From positions 2,108,001 to 2,172,000 of the forward strand of contig NC_012483.1 of the NCBI RefSeq assembly GCF_000022565.1: a stretch of 64,000 nucleotides of DNA. Direction: 5' to 3'. Positions 7,949 to 16,881 of the stretch are shown piece by piece. Made by a program: the position numbers and the translations under genes. Every line of letters begins with the position of its first letter. Position 1 is the first letter of the stretch. This DNA is from Acidobacterium capsulatum ATCC 51196 (GTDB lineage Bacteria; Acidobacteriota; Terriglobia; Terriglobales; Acidobacteriaceae). The notes beneath the pieces are model-generated. The model was not told where the DNA came from. It saw only the letters and a program-made list of their open reading frames with translations, and searched no databases.

Positions 7949-9139
7949 TTACTTGGCAGCGACTGCTTCCTTGGCGCCGGCCTGCTCGCGCAGGGTGGCG
8001 GCCTTGTCGGTCTGCTCCCAGCCGAAGTCGCTCTCTACGCGGCCAAAGTGGCCGTATGCGGCGGTCTTCTGGTAGATGGGGCGGCGCAGCTTGAGGCTCT
8101 CGATGATGCCCTTGGGCGTCAACTGGAAGTTGGCGCGGACGAGCTTCACGAGTTCATCGTCACTGACGGTGCCGGTGCCGAAGGTATCGACGAGCACGCT
8201 GACCGGCTCGGCCACGCCGATGGCGTAGGCGAGCTGCACTTCGCAGCGCTCGGCCAGGCCGGCGGCCACGATGTTCTTGGCAATGTAGCGGGCCATGTAC
8301 GCGGCCGAGCGGTCCACCTTTGTCGGGTCCTTGCCCGAGAAGGCGCCGCCGCCGTGACGGCCCATGCCACCGTAGGTATCCACGATGATCTTGCGGCCGG
8401 TGAGGCCGGTGTCGCCCATGGGTCCGCCGATGACGAAGCGGCCGGTCGGGTTGATGTGGTACTTGGTGTTCTCGTCGAGCAGCTCGGCGGGCAGGGTGGC
8501 CTGAATGACGTGCTTGAGAATGTCAGCGCGCAGGTCCTCGGTCGAGACCGACTCGGCATGCTGCGTCGAGATGACCACGGCGTCAATGCGGCGGGGCTTG
8601 TGGTCGGCGTCGTACTCCACGGTGACCTGGCTCTTGCCGTCGGGGCGCAGATAGGCGAGGCGGCCGTTTTTGCGCACCTCAGTGAGCTTGCGGGTCAGCT
8701 TGTGGGCCAGCGAGATGGGCGTGGGCATCAGCTCTTCCGACTCGTTGGAGGCATAGCCGAACATCATTCCCTGGTCGCCGGCTCCGCCCGTATCCACACC
8801 CATGGCGATGTCGCCGGACTGCTTGTTGATGGTGGAGATGACGGCGCAGGTGTTGGAGTCAAAGCCGTAAAGAGCGTTGTCATAGCCAATGGAGGCCACC
8901 ACGCCGCGCACCAGCGCCTGAAAGTCCACGTAGGCCTTGGTGGTGATTTCACCGGCGATGACCACCAGACCGGTCGCGGTCAGCGTCTCGCAGGCCACAC
9001 GGCTGTAGGGGTCCTGCTCAAGGCAGGCGTCGAGAATCGCGTCGGAGATCTGGTCGGCGATTTTGTCGGGATGACCCTCGGTCACCGATTCCGAGGTAAA
9101 CAGAAATCTTTCGTTTGCGGGCAAAACTGCGTCCTCCAT
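7949..9139 (-). CDS. metK: S-adenosylmethionine synthetase
   Basis: Methionine adenosyltransferase, making SAM from ATP and methionine with release of phosphate and pyrophosphate. At 396 residues it fits the family. The signature segments are present: [20 protein letters not shown] at the N-terminus, the methionine-loop hexapeptide region [12 protein letters not shown], and [19 protein letters not shown], the glycine-rich phosphate loop. I start at [12 protein letters not shown], preceded by GGGGAGTGCCC with good spacing; a longer ATG/GTG start would add 16 residues without a ribosome site. A nested hairpin lies in the leader (9174-9214), but no known SAM riboswitch was recognised. Stand-alone on the minus strand. 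Confidence 0.96.
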   Translation of the reverse strand: MEDAVLPANERFLFTSESVTEGHPDKIADQISDAILDACLEQDPYSRVACETLTATGLVVIAGEITTKAYVDFQALVRGVVASIGYDNALYGFDSNTCAVISTINKQSGDIAMGVDTGGAGDQGMMFGYASNESEELMPTPISLAHKLTRKLTEVRKNGRLAYLRPDGKSQVTVEYDADHKPRRIDAVVISTQHAESVSTEDLRADILKHVIQATLPAELLDENTKYHINPTGRFVIGGPMGDTGLTGRKIIVDTYGGMGRHGGGAFSGKDPTKVDRSAAYMARYIAKNIVAAGLAERCEVQLAYAIGVAEPVSVLVDTFGTGTVSDDELVKLVRANFQLTPKGIIESLKLRRPIYQKTAAYGHFGRVESDFGWEQTDKAATLREQAGAKEAVAAK

Positions 9140-9173
9140 GGGGCACTCCCCGGCCGCGGGCGCGAAGAGCAGG

Positions 9174-9214
9174 CTGGGACATGGCATAGCCGGAAGCGAT
9201 TCCGGTCATCCCAG
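9174..9214 (-). promoter_or_regulatory. Nested hairpin in the metK leader
   Basis: An outer stem of seven pairs (9174-9180 with 9208-9214, one G-U) encloses a perfect 6-bp stem CCGGAA/TTCCGG with a four-base loop (9190-9205). It starts about 35 bases upstream of the metK ATG. It may be a leader structure; it does not match the SAM-I, SAM-II or SAM-III patterns I know. Confidence 0.35.
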
Positions 9215-9327
9215 TCCATCCTCGATGCTACCTGAGCGCCCCATGCAGGGCAAAACGCCGGGGGCTGGTTGGGGCGATTGGCCCGGTCACTGTGGCGAAT
9301 TGGCAGTTGAACGGGGCGAGCGGGGCG

Positions 9328-10215
9328 TCAGGGCCGCGGCTGTGGGGACGGGGGTGGATTGGCAGGCTTCGGCGGCTGGCCTGTGTTCGGGAGTTGCTGG
9401 CCGTGGAAGAGCAGCTTCACGCTGGAGCCGAAGCGCTTGTAGTCCGAATAGGTAACCGTCTCGGCCATGGGCACGCTCTGCGCCAGGTAGCCGTCGCCGG
9501 CCGAGAAATGCAGCGTGCCGGCTCCGTGCGTCCAGACCGGGAACCAGTATTGGCCGTCCACCTGCTGGCGGAAGGTGATGTAGGGCAGCGAGAGATCCTG
9601 ATGGCCCCGGCGCAGGTCGTCAGGCACGCTCTTGCCGTCGACCACGACAATCTGATGGTCTTTGGCATCGACCCAGATGCGGCCCTGAAAGTAGCGCTGG
9701 TGCTTCTCGATCTTCTTTGGCTTCACCTCAAAGACATAGGTCTGCACCTGATCGACCCGCTGCCGGCCTACATAGCTCACGTCATACCGCGGCAGCGCCT
9801 GGGTGGTGAGCACAAAGGGCAGGCGATGCTCAATGTCACTGAAGTCAGACTCTGACATGGAGACGCGCGTGAGCGTGCTGGGCGGCGCGTGGAGCACGGT
9901 CTCATAATGGCGCCCATGGGAGTCGATGCCGATGGAATCCACCTCGTAGTACTCGCCATCGGGCTTGCCGTCGCTGTTGAGGGTTTCCACCTTCACGGTG
10001 CGCTGGTAGGTGTAGTTTTCGAGCGCATGCTCAAACTGCGATTCGCGGGCGGCAAACTCCTCGATGAGCAGCGGCACCGGCTGGGAGGGCGATGCGGTGT
10101 GGAGCGGGCCAAAGCCGGAATCAAGCGGCATGAAGCTGCTGGAGGATTGCGCCCCGGCCACTGCCGTCAGCCCCGGCAGCAGCAGCAATATCCCAAGGCT
10201 CCATCTTCCGCGCAT
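9328..10215 (-). CDS. Secreted protein of unknown function
   Basis: A 295-residue exported protein. A signal peptide covers about 1-24 (MRGRWSLGILLLLPGLTAVAGAQ). The mature part is beta-rich (TYQRTVKVETLNSDGKPDGEYYEV, GRIWVDAKDHQIVVVDGKS, YWFPVWTHGAGTLHF), which recalls acidobacterial proteins related to outer-membrane lipoprotein-sorting (LolA-like) folds. It ends in a Pro-rich tail (PPKPANPPPSPQPRP). GAGGTGCGC precedes the chosen ATG, which favours this start over an upstream one that would give a cytoplasmic extension. Divergent from the histidine kinase across about 150 bp. Function unassigned. Confidence 0.65.
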   Translation of the reverse strand: MRGRWSLGILLLLPGLTAVAGAQSSSSFMPLDSGFGPLHTASPSQPVPLLIEEFAARESQFEHALENYTYQRTVKVETLNSDGKPDGEYYEVDSIGIDSHGRHYETVLHAPPSTLTRVSMSESDFSDIEHRLPFVLTTQALPRYDVSYVGRQRVDQVQTYVFEVKPKKIEKHQRYFQGRIWVDAKDHQIVVVDGKSVPDDLRRGHQDLSLPYITFRQQVDGQYWFPVWTHGAGTLHFSAGDGYLAQSVPMAETVTYSDYKRFGSSVKLLFHGQQLPNTGQPPKPANPPPSPQPRP

Positions 10216-10367
10216 GCGCACCTCGCCCTCACAGAATAGACGCAGCCGGGAACCCGGCGGCAAGTGGGGGAATCCCGTGCGCCCCGGGAAATTCAGTGGC
10301 AAGCCGGGACGGCGTGTTCTCCATTTCGCCCAGGCGCGAGCGCGGATACACTAGCGCCATACCTTCG

Positions 10368-12458
10368 ATGATGGATACCTACCGCATCCCGGTGCTGGCC
10401 CTGCTCTGCGTGCTCGCGGCGGTCTTTGGCATGCTTTATCTGCGGGTGCGCACGATCCGGTCGTTTCTCTGGTTGCTGGGCTGGACGGCCGCCGCGCTGC
10501 AGCTCGTGTTCCTGCAGGCCTCGCCCCATGCCTATGGGCTTTTTCCGGCCCTTGCCGAGTCCTGCATACAGGTCGCGGCGCTGATGTTTCTGGGCTCGCT
10601 TTCCCCCCTCAAGCTCAAGCATCATGACGTGCATTACGTCACCTTGTTTGCCCTCCCGCTCATCTTCTACTCATTTCTGGCGCTGTTCACGCCTCATCCA
10701 GACATGCTGATGCGAGCCGTCATGCTGCTCAGCGATCTGGCCGCCGTTGGCGTGGCTGTGGCCTGGAGCCTGCGCGAAAATCTTCTGCCGCCCTGGTTCA
10801 CCACGACCTTTGCCCTGGTCGTCGGCGGACTCTGCATCTATGCCGGGTTTCACGGCGACGATCAGGTGGTGCTCAACGCCGCGCTGGCCGGCAACACATT
10901 CATCACCGCGCTGCTGGTGATTACCGATTACAACCGCCGGAGCCCCGGCGTCCTCTTCACCGTGGCGGGGCTTGTGCTGTGGTGCCTGCCCGCGTTCACC
11001 GGGCCGCATCCTTTCTCAGGCACGCACTCCTTTGCGGCCATCTGGCTGCTGCGCGTCTTCAATATGGCGAAAGTGGTGGCCGCCATCGGCATGATCGTGC
11101 TGGTGCTCGAGGATGAGTTGGCGGCGCATGATGAGGCCAAGCAGAATGAGCGCCGCGCCCATATGGAGCTGGAAGAGTATGCGCGGCTCGACTTTTTGCC
11201 TTCGGCCGCACAGGAGATCGCCGCGTCGTTTGAGCCGGTCTGCCGCGCCATTGCCCAGTACAGCCGTTTTGCGCGGGCCGCGTTGCTGCTGCGCGCCCCC
11301 GATGGCAGCTTTGCGGTAGCGGCCTATGCCGGGCTGGAGGCCGCAACCCTCAGCATGCTGCACACCCTCTCCGGCAACCTTGATGAGGATGGCCTGCGCC
11401 AGCTCGGGGCGTCCTCTGGCGTGCGCTTTGACCTCGGCCGCACGACGCAGGCCGACCTGGCTCCGCTACTGCCCGGCACCGCTTCAAGCAATGAAATGAC
11501 GCGCCCGCATCTGCTGCGAATGAGAACCCGCGAAGGCGCTCTGGATGGACTGCTGTTGCTGTGGGGACTCAAAAATCCTGCCCGCGCCCTGGCGACCGAA
11601 GATATTCTGCCGATCGAGCTGCTGCTGAGCCGCCTGGCCTCGGCACGCGACCATCACCTGCTGGCGCGCCAGGTGGCACGCACCGAACGTCTCGCCAGCC
11701 TGGGCCAGTTGGCCGCCGGCGTGGCGCATGAGTTGAACAATCCGCTCACCGTGCTCATGGGCTACTCCGAAATCATGACCGAAGAGCCGGAACCGCGCGT
11801 GCAGAAATATGCAGGCATGATGCTTACCGAAGCACGCCGCATGAAGCAGATCATCGAGAGCCTGGTGCGCTTCTGGCGGCCCTCGGCAGAGCAGACGGAA
11901 GAGATTCAAGTGGAGCAACTGCTGCGCGACCTGGCGCGGCTGCACCGCGCGGAGCTCGCGGCCAAAGGCATTGAACTCATTCTTGAGGTGCAGCCCGGCC
12001 TGCCCCCGGTTCTCGGCAGCTATGAGCAGTTGCAGCAGGTGATGATGCAACTCATTCAGAATGCCGTTTCTTCGCTCGACCGCGAATCCGGCCTGCCGTG
12101 GAGGAGCGCGGAACCGCCACAATCCCGCCAGATCCGAATCGAAGCGCGGCCCACGGACGGCGGCGTGCAGATGCTCATCAGCGATAATGGCCCCGGCTTT
12201 ACTGATCCGACTCGGGTCTTCGATCCCTTCTTCACCACCAAGGCCGTGGGCGAAGGCGTGGCGACCGGCATGGGCCTGAGCCTCTGCTACACGATTGTGC
12301 GCGAGCACTCCGGCGAAATCACGGCATGGAATCGCGAGCCGCATGGCGCGTGCGTTCGCATTGAGCTGCCGTCGGCGGCGGCGCGCGCTCTTCTCGACTT
12401 TGTGCCGCCTGCCCCGGCTGGCCGGCACATCCGGGCGGCGGAGCGGCAGAGCCGCTAG
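10368..12458 (+). CDS. Membrane sensor histidine kinase, orphan
   Basis: A 696-residue two-component sensor kinase. About seven hydrophobic helices span residues 5-235, a 7TM-type sensor region. A GAF-like region follows (about 280-420). The HisKA domain carries the phosphoacceptor His454 in GVAHELNNPL. The HATPase domain follows, with an N box near MQLIQNAVSS, G1 SDNGPGF near 605, the F box DPFFTTK, and G2 GMGLSLCYTIV. No response regulator is adjacent, so its partner is unknown. Start chosen at the first of two ATGs (MMDTYRIP); the upstream in-frame start would put charged residues before the first helix. Confidence 0.85.
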   Translation: MMDTYRIPVLALLCVLAAVFGMLYLRVRTIRSFLWLLGWTAAALQLVFLQASPHAYGLFPALAESCIQVAALMFLGSLSPLKLKHHDVHYVTLFALPLIFYSFLALFTPHPDMLMRAVMLLSDLAAVGVAVAWSLRENLLPPWFTTTFALVVGGLCIYAGFHGDDQVVLNAALAGNTFITALLVITDYNRRSPGVLFTVAGLVLWCLPAFTGPHPFSGTHSFAAIWLLRVFNMAKVVAAIGMIVLVLEDELAAHDEAKQNERRAHMELEEYARLDFLPSAAQEIAASFEPVCRAIAQYSRFARAALLLRAPDGSFAVAAYAGLEAATLSMLHTLSGNLDEDGLRQLGASSGVRFDLGRTTQADLAPLLPGTASSNEMTRPHLLRMRTREGALDGLLLLWGLKNPARALATEDILPIELLLSRLASARDHHLLARQVARTERLASLGQLAAGVAHELNNPLTVLMGYSEIMTEEPEPRVQKYAGMMLTEARRMKQIIESLVRFWRPSAEQTEEIQVEQLLRDLARLHRAELAAKGIELILEVQPGLPPVLGSYEQLQQVMMQLIQNAVSSLDRESGLPWRSAEPPQSRQIRIEARPTDGGVQMLISDNGPGFTDPTRVFDPFFTTKAVGEGVATGMGLSLCYTIVREHSGEITAWNREPHGACVRIELPSAAARALLDFVPPAPAGRHIRAAERQSR

Positions 12459-12583
12459 AGCATGTCCACTTCGAGTGAAAGCAGAGTGCGTGGTGCTCGC
12501 ACGATCTTTCCCCAAAGGAAGGCCGCACCGGCTCGATGCCGGGCATCTACAGCAAAAGTGAAAACGCTCTAGAATCGGGCATC

Positions 12584-13141
12584 ATGGCTTTTTCGCGCCC
12601 CTCCCGCAACAAAGAACCGCTCGACGAGAATGCGCTCTATGATTACGCCCTGCAGTCGCTGGGCCGCCGCATGCGCACCGTTGCCGAGCTGCGCAGGCTG
12701 ATGCGCAACCGCGTCGAGGCCGGCGAAGCGGGCGAAGCCAAGATGCAGGCCGTGATCGCACGGCTCAAGGAGTACCGCTACCTGGACGACTCCGCCTATG
12801 CCGCCGACTACGCGCGGCTGCGGCAGGAGAACGCGCGCCTCGGCAAGCGCCGCGTGCGGCAGGACCTGCAGGTGAAAGGCGTGAACGCCGAGATCATCAC
12901 GCAGACGCTCGACGCCGCCTACGAAAATGTGGACGAGGAAGCGCTGGCCCGCCGCCATCTCGAACGCAAGGGCATTCGCCAGCCTACGAATGACAAGGAA
13001 TCGGCGCGGGTGATGCGCATGCTGGTGCGCGCCGGCTTCTCGACCGGAACCATCTACAAGGTGCTGCGCCACTGGAACGCGAGCGAAGACGCGCTGGCCG
13101 CGCTGGGAGAAGACGAAGCGGAAGAGCCGGGCGAATTCTGA
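12584..13141 (+). CDS. recX: Regulatory protein RecX
   Basis: RecX-family modulator of the RecA filament (185 residues). It shows the repeated three-helix pattern: LYDYALQSLGRRMRTVAELRRLMRN, then AVIARLKEYRYLDDSAYAADYARLRQ, GKRRVRQDLQVKGV, and a C-terminal repeat ending RAGFSTGTIYKVLRHW. The start is the ATG of MAFSRPSRNKEP; an upstream in-frame start would add 16 residues without support. recA is not in this window. It follows the histidine kinase by 125 bp on the same strand. The acidic tail EDEAEEPGEF is unremarkable. Confidence 0.88.
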   Translation: MAFSRPSRNKEPLDENALYDYALQSLGRRMRTVAELRRLMRNRVEAGEAGEAKMQAVIARLKEYRYLDDSAYAADYARLRQENARLGKRRVRQDLQVKGVNAEIITQTLDAAYENVDEEALARRHLERKGIRQPTNDKESARVMRMLVRAGFSTGTIYKVLRHWNASEDALAALGEDEAEEPGEF

Positions 13142-13226
13142 GCGTTATTCCTTTGGGAAACATTCAGGCATCGCAAGCAGGCTCAAGGCTGCCGGGCGCG
13201 GAGTGCGCCTTCGCGGCAGCCCTGCG

Positions 13227-14063
13227 CTAGTGGCTCACCGTCACCGGCTTCGGCGCATTTTTTGGCGTGGAAAGATACCCGCTCACCACGTTGTGCCCGA
13301 TTTTGTTGACCACCAGCTCAAAGAGCATGGGCTTGCTGCCGGAGTAAAACTGCACCGGCTCGTCAAGCGAGCGATTCTTCTTCTCAATGCGCTTGTCATT
13401 GGAGAAGACCCAGAGCGTATACCGGCTGTGCTTCGGGTCGGCCTTGCGCAGCTCAAGCGCAATGGTGCCGACCGCCTGCTTTTTCTTTTTGCGCAGCGTG
13501 AACTCGTAATAGTTGCGGTCGCCCTGATGCCGGAGCGCATCCAGCTCTTTGCTGTTGGTGGCAATCAGGCCGCTCTCGATGCCGAGGTCGCCCTGCATCT
13601 TTTTCATCTGCGCTTCGGTCTGCTGCAGCTCGGTCTGCGTCTGGCTCAGGCCAGTTTTGACGCCGCCCACATCGGTCTTTACACCGGCCACATCCGTCGA
13701 GACCGACGAGATCTGCTTCCGGTTGGCCTGCTGCTCGGTTTCAAGCCGCTTTGTGTCGGCATTCTGGCGGTTCAGCAGCTCGTTGGCGCGCCGTTCGAGT
13801 TGCTGCTGCGTCAGCCCCAGGGAGTGCCCGAGCGTCTCTGAGGTCACGCTGAGCCGCGCATTGGTCTCTGCCAGTGCATTGGCCAGCTTGCGATTCTGCT
13901 GCTGCGTGCTGGCCAGCTCGGCCTCGGCGTGGGTCAGCCGCCCGGCCAGCGAATAGCTCCACATCAGCCCGGCCAGCGCAGCCAGCACGGCGGCCACCAG
14001 CAACAGCGTGAATAGCGCGGAGGAGCGCTTTGGCTCCTCGTCAGAGAAAGAATTCGGTGTCAT
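13227..14063 (-). CDS. Membrane-anchored coiled-coil protein, unknown function
   Basis: A 278-residue protein with one N-terminal membrane helix (about 17-40, LFTLLLVAAVLAALAGLMWSY). A long Gln/Thr/Leu-rich coiled coil follows (about 45-155), with repeated VAGVKTDVGGVKTGL heptad-like segments. The globular C-terminus (about 170-265, RNYYEFTLRKKKKQAVGTIALELRKADPKHSRYTLWVF) probably lies outside the membrane. No enzyme motif is visible. An ATG preceded by GAGAAAGGCAAG is chosen over the TTG 12 codons upstream. Stand-alone on the minus strand between recX and thiO. Function not recognised. Confidence 0.7.
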   Translation of the reverse strand: MTPNSFSDEEPKRSSALFTLLLVAAVLAALAGLMWSYSLAGRLTHAEAELASTQQQNRKLANALAETNARLSVTSETLGHSLGLTQQQLERRANELLNRQNADTKRLETEQQANRKQISSVSTDVAGVKTDVGGVKTGLSQTQTELQQTEAQMKKMQGDLGIESGLIATNSKELDALRHQGDRNYYEFTLRKKKKQAVGTIALELRKADPKHSRYTLWVFSNDKRIEKKNRSLDEPVQFYSGSKPMLFELVVNKIGHNVVSGYLSTPKNAPKPVTVSH

Positions 14064-14163
14064 CCAAATCTTGCCTTTCTCGCTGGAGCCTATAGCCAAA
14101 ATTCTCTTTGGGCAAGTGCCCGGGTCACGTGGCGCGGTCTGCGTGATTGCCTAAAATAACAAC

Positions 14164-15363
14164 ATGGCCGCAGGCAATCACACCGAATCCACCGGTAGCA
14201 GCTCTACCGCACTTTTTGATGTCGCCGTCATCGGCGCCGGACTGATCGGCCTCGCCACGGCGCTCGAGCTGGCCGGGGCCGGCCTGCGCGTGGTGGCCTT
14301 TGACCGCCAGCAGGCCATGCATGAGGCCTCGTGGGCCGCGGCCGGAATGCTCGCGGCCAATGATCCCGGCAATCCGCCCGCCATACTTGAGCTGTCCCGC
14401 TACAGCCTCGCGCTCTACCCCGAATTTCTCGCCCGCATCCACGCCCTTACGGGCCGCGAGATTCCGCTGCGCACGCGCCAGACGCTCGAAGGCATGCCCG
14501 CCGGCCACACGCTGCCGCCCGGCACGGCGGCCCGCCCGCTCACGGAGCCGGAACTGCAGCAGCTCGCCCCCGGACTGGTGCCCGGCGGCCTGCCCTTTGT
14601 CTCGCTCGATGAGCAGAGCCTCGACCCCTGCGACCTGACCGAGGCCGTGCCCGCCGCCGCCCGCGCGGCCGGCATCGACCTGCGCGAACACACGCCCGTG
14701 CAGCGCATGGCGCGGGAAGCCGGTCACTACCGCATCTTTTTTGCGTCGCCCGAGGGCGAGTCTTCGCTGCTGGCGCGCCACGTACTGCTGGCGACCGGAG
14801 CGTGGACGGCTCCGCTGCCGGACGGGTTGGCCCCGGCTTTGCCGCCGCCCGTCTCCCCGCGCAAGGGGCAGTTGGTCGCGCTGGAGCTGGAGGGCCCGGT
14901 GCAGAGCGAGTGCGTGCTCCGCGTCCCTGGGCTCTACATCGTGCCGCGCGGCAACGGTCAATATGTGGTGGGAGCCACGCTGGAAGACGCCGGATTTGAT
15001 CAATCCACCAGCGAGGCGCTGCTGGCCGATCTGGAACGCCGCGCCGCCGCGCTGTGGCCGCCGCTGGCCCATGCCCGGCGCGCCGCCGCCTGGGCGGGGC
15101 TGCGCCCGCAGTCCGTGGACAGCCTGCCCGTCATTGGACATTTTGAAGGCCGCTTCGAGGGCCATTTTGAGAGCCCGCTGGGTGCGGGCCACGACTCCCC
15201 CGAGGCTGCGCACAATCTCTGGGTTGCGATGGGGCACTTCCGCAACGGCATTCTGCAGGCTCCCGGAACGGCGCGCATTCTGCGCGACCTGATTCTCGGG
15301 CGGACGCCCGCTGTCTCGCTTGAGCCCTTTCGCAGCGGACGTTTCGCCCTGGCTGCCGTCTAA
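14164..15363 (+). CDS. thiO: Glycine oxidase ThiO-like FAD-dependent oxidoreductase
   Basis: DAO-family flavoenzyme (399 residues). ThiO oxidises glycine to dehydroglycine for the thiazole of thiamine. The FAD dinucleotide fold is near the N-terminus: DVAVIGAGLIGLATALELA (GxGxxG at about 24-29) and the acidic end of strand 2 (VVAFDR). The C-terminal block WAGLRPQSVDSLPVIG and MGHFRNGILQAPGTARILRDLI is the usual ThiO signature. No other thi gene is next to it, so a different amine substrate, such as a D-amino acid, cannot be excluded. Monocistronic, divergent from the coiled-coil protein. Confidence 0.78.
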   Translation: MAAGNHTESTGSSSTALFDVAVIGAGLIGLATALELAGAGLRVVAFDRQQAMHEASWAAAGMLAANDPGNPPAILELSRYSLALYPEFLARIHALTGREIPLRTRQTLEGMPAGHTLPPGTAARPLTEPELQQLAPGLVPGGLPFVSLDEQSLDPCDLTEAVPAAARAAGIDLREHTPVQRMAREAGHYRIFFASPEGESSLLARHVLLATGAWTAPLPDGLAPALPPPVSPRKGQLVALELEGPVQSECVLRVPGLYIVPRGNGQYVVGATLEDAGFDQSTSEALLADLERRAAALWPPLAHARRAAAWAGLRPQSVDSLPVIGHFEGRFEGHFESPLGAGHDSPEAAHNLWVAMGHFRNGILQAPGTARILRDLILGRTPAVSLEPFRSGRFALAAV

Positions 15364-15422
15364 AGTTTTTGGCGGAAGAGCCGAGAAGCGAATGAGGAGC
15401 GCCCGTTTTTCAATTCCTCAAA

Positions 15423-15460
15423 AAAAATGGCGGCGGAGCGTCCATGGCTTCTCCGCCGTC
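15423..15460 (-). terminator. Terminator-like hairpin pointing towards thiO
   Basis: GGCGGAG and CTCCGCC (plus strand, about 15432-15457) form a stem next to a run of eight A. It is therefore a terminator only for minus-strand transcription, and no minus-strand gene lies upstream. It may block antisense transcription from the gltA promoter region. Confidence 0.35.
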
Positions 15461-15462
15461 GT

Positions 15463-15492
15463 GTGACAAGCCTTTCGCGCGTAGGCTATAAC
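15463..15492 (+). promoter_or_regulatory. Candidate sigma-70 promoter of gltA
   Basis: GTGACA (15463-15468, 5 of 6 to TTGACA), an 18-bp spacer and TATAAC (15487-15492, 5 of 6 to TATAAT). Transcription would start near 15499 and give a leader of about 125 nt. Confidence 0.6.
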
Positions 15493-15625
15493 ATGGAGTT
15501 GCGCGTTTTGCACCGGCGATGCCTGTGGTCCCGCTCCTCTGGATGGGCCGTTTCACCGCATCCCATATTCGTGATGCACGCATCACCAGCCAGACCAAAC
15601 ATTTACCGGAGGATGAAAGGGAAGT

Positions 15626-16759
15626 ATGTCGACTGCCGTAGCCACTAAAGGACTGGAAGGAATTGTTGCCGCCAATTCGGGCATTTGCTGGATCGATGGC
15701 GATGCCGGAGTATTGGCCTATCGCGGCATCGACATTCATGAGCTTGCCACTCACTCCAACTTTGAAGAGACCACCTACCTGCTGTGGCATGGCAAGCTGC
15801 CCACCCAGGCCGAGCTGGCCGACTTCAGCAAGAAGCTGGCTGCCGCCCGCCGCATTGATCCGAAAATCTACGATCTGCTGCGCAGCCTGCCCAAGACCGG
15901 CACGCCGATGGAAGCGCTGCGCACCGCCGTCTCCGCGCTGAGCTTCTTTGACCCGAACGAGCGCGCCGTCGATCACGACTCCAACGTGCGCAAGGCTTTT
16001 GACCTCACCGCGCAAATCGCGATGATCGTCGCCGCCTTTGACCGCATCCGCAAGGGCAAGGCCATTGTGGAGCCCGATCCCTCGCTCTCGCATGCCGGCA
16101 ACTTCCTCTACATGCTCAACGGCGAAAAGCCCAGCGAGACGGCGACCAAGGCCTTTGACATTGCGCTCATCCTGCATGCGGACCACGAGCTGAACGCCTC
16201 CACCTTTGCCGCGCGCGTCATCGCCGCCACGCTCTCTGACATTCACTCGGCCATCACCGGCGCCATTGGCGCGCTCAAGGGCCCGCTGCACGGCGGCGCC
16301 AACGAGGCCGTGATGCGCATGCTGTTTGAGATTGAGAAGGCGGGCGCAGACCCGGTGGAGCACGTCAAGAAGATGCTGGCCGAGAAGAAGAAGGTCTCCG
16401 GCTTTGGCCATCGCGTGTATCACACCGAAGATCCGCGCGCGACGCACCTGCGCCGCATGTCTGAGGATCTTGGCCGCTCGGCCAACAATGCCAAGTGGTT
16501 TGAGATGTCGCGCAAGATCGAGCTTTATATCAATCAGGAGAAGAAGCTCAACGCCAATGTGGACTTCTACTCCGCCTCGACCTACACGACGCTCGGCATC
16601 GACATCGACCTCTTCACGCCGATCTTTGCCATCAGCCGCATCGCCGGCTGGAGCGCCCACGTGATCGAGCAGCTCGACGACAACCGCCTCATCCGCCCGC
16701 GCGCCGAGTACATCGGACCTGAGTACCCGTCCAAGTACATTCCGGTGGCTGAGCGCTAA
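15626..16759 (+). CDS. gltA: Citrate synthase
   Basis: Condenses oxaloacetate with acetyl-CoA into citrate at the entry of the TCA cycle. At 377 residues it belongs to the short (Gram-positive/archaeal-like) form, which overlaps with 2-methylcitrate synthases. The catalytic set is visible: His near 222 in GPLHGGANEAV, His in GFGHRVYHTEDPRA (about 258-270), and Asp312 in VDFYSASTYTTLG. GGAGGATGAAAGGGAAGT precedes the ATG. Monocistronic, with its own candidate promoter and a strong terminator. No prp genes are adjacent, so citrate synthase is preferred. Confidence 0.9.
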   Translation: MSTAVATKGLEGIVAANSGICWIDGDAGVLAYRGIDIHELATHSNFEETTYLLWHGKLPTQAELADFSKKLAAARRIDPKIYDLLRSLPKTGTPMEALRTAVSALSFFDPNERAVDHDSNVRKAFDLTAQIAMIVAAFDRIRKGKAIVEPDPSLSHAGNFLYMLNGEKPSETATKAFDIALILHADHELNASTFAARVIAATLSDIHSAITGAIGALKGPLHGGANEAVMRMLFEIEKAGADPVEHVKKMLAEKKKVSGFGHRVYHTEDPRATHLRRMSEDLGRSANNAKWFEMSRKIELYINQEKKLNANVDFYSASTYTTLGIDIDLFTPIFAISRIAGWSAHVIEQLDDNRLIRPRAEYIGPEYPSKYIPVAER

Positions 16760-16780
16760 TCGACACTGTGTGTGTTACAG

Positions 16781-16812
16781 AAAAAGGCGTCCCCTGACGG
16801 GACGCCTTTTTT
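16781..16812 (+). terminator. Intrinsic terminator of gltA
   Basis: AAAAGGCGTCCC pairs perfectly with GGGACGCCTTTT around a short loop (CTGAC), followed by TT; 12-bp stem, 22 bp after the gltA stop. Confidence 0.9.
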
Positions 16813-16881
16813 GCGCGTGATGCGCCTGCACGTCTGTGGGCTCACATTGCGCTCGTCAGAGACGTGGCCGGCGACTTCCCG

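Noticed and set aside
9140-9300. SAM-I or SAM-II riboswitch upstream of metK
   Set aside because: None of the conserved motifs of those classes is visible; only a generic nested hairpin is present.
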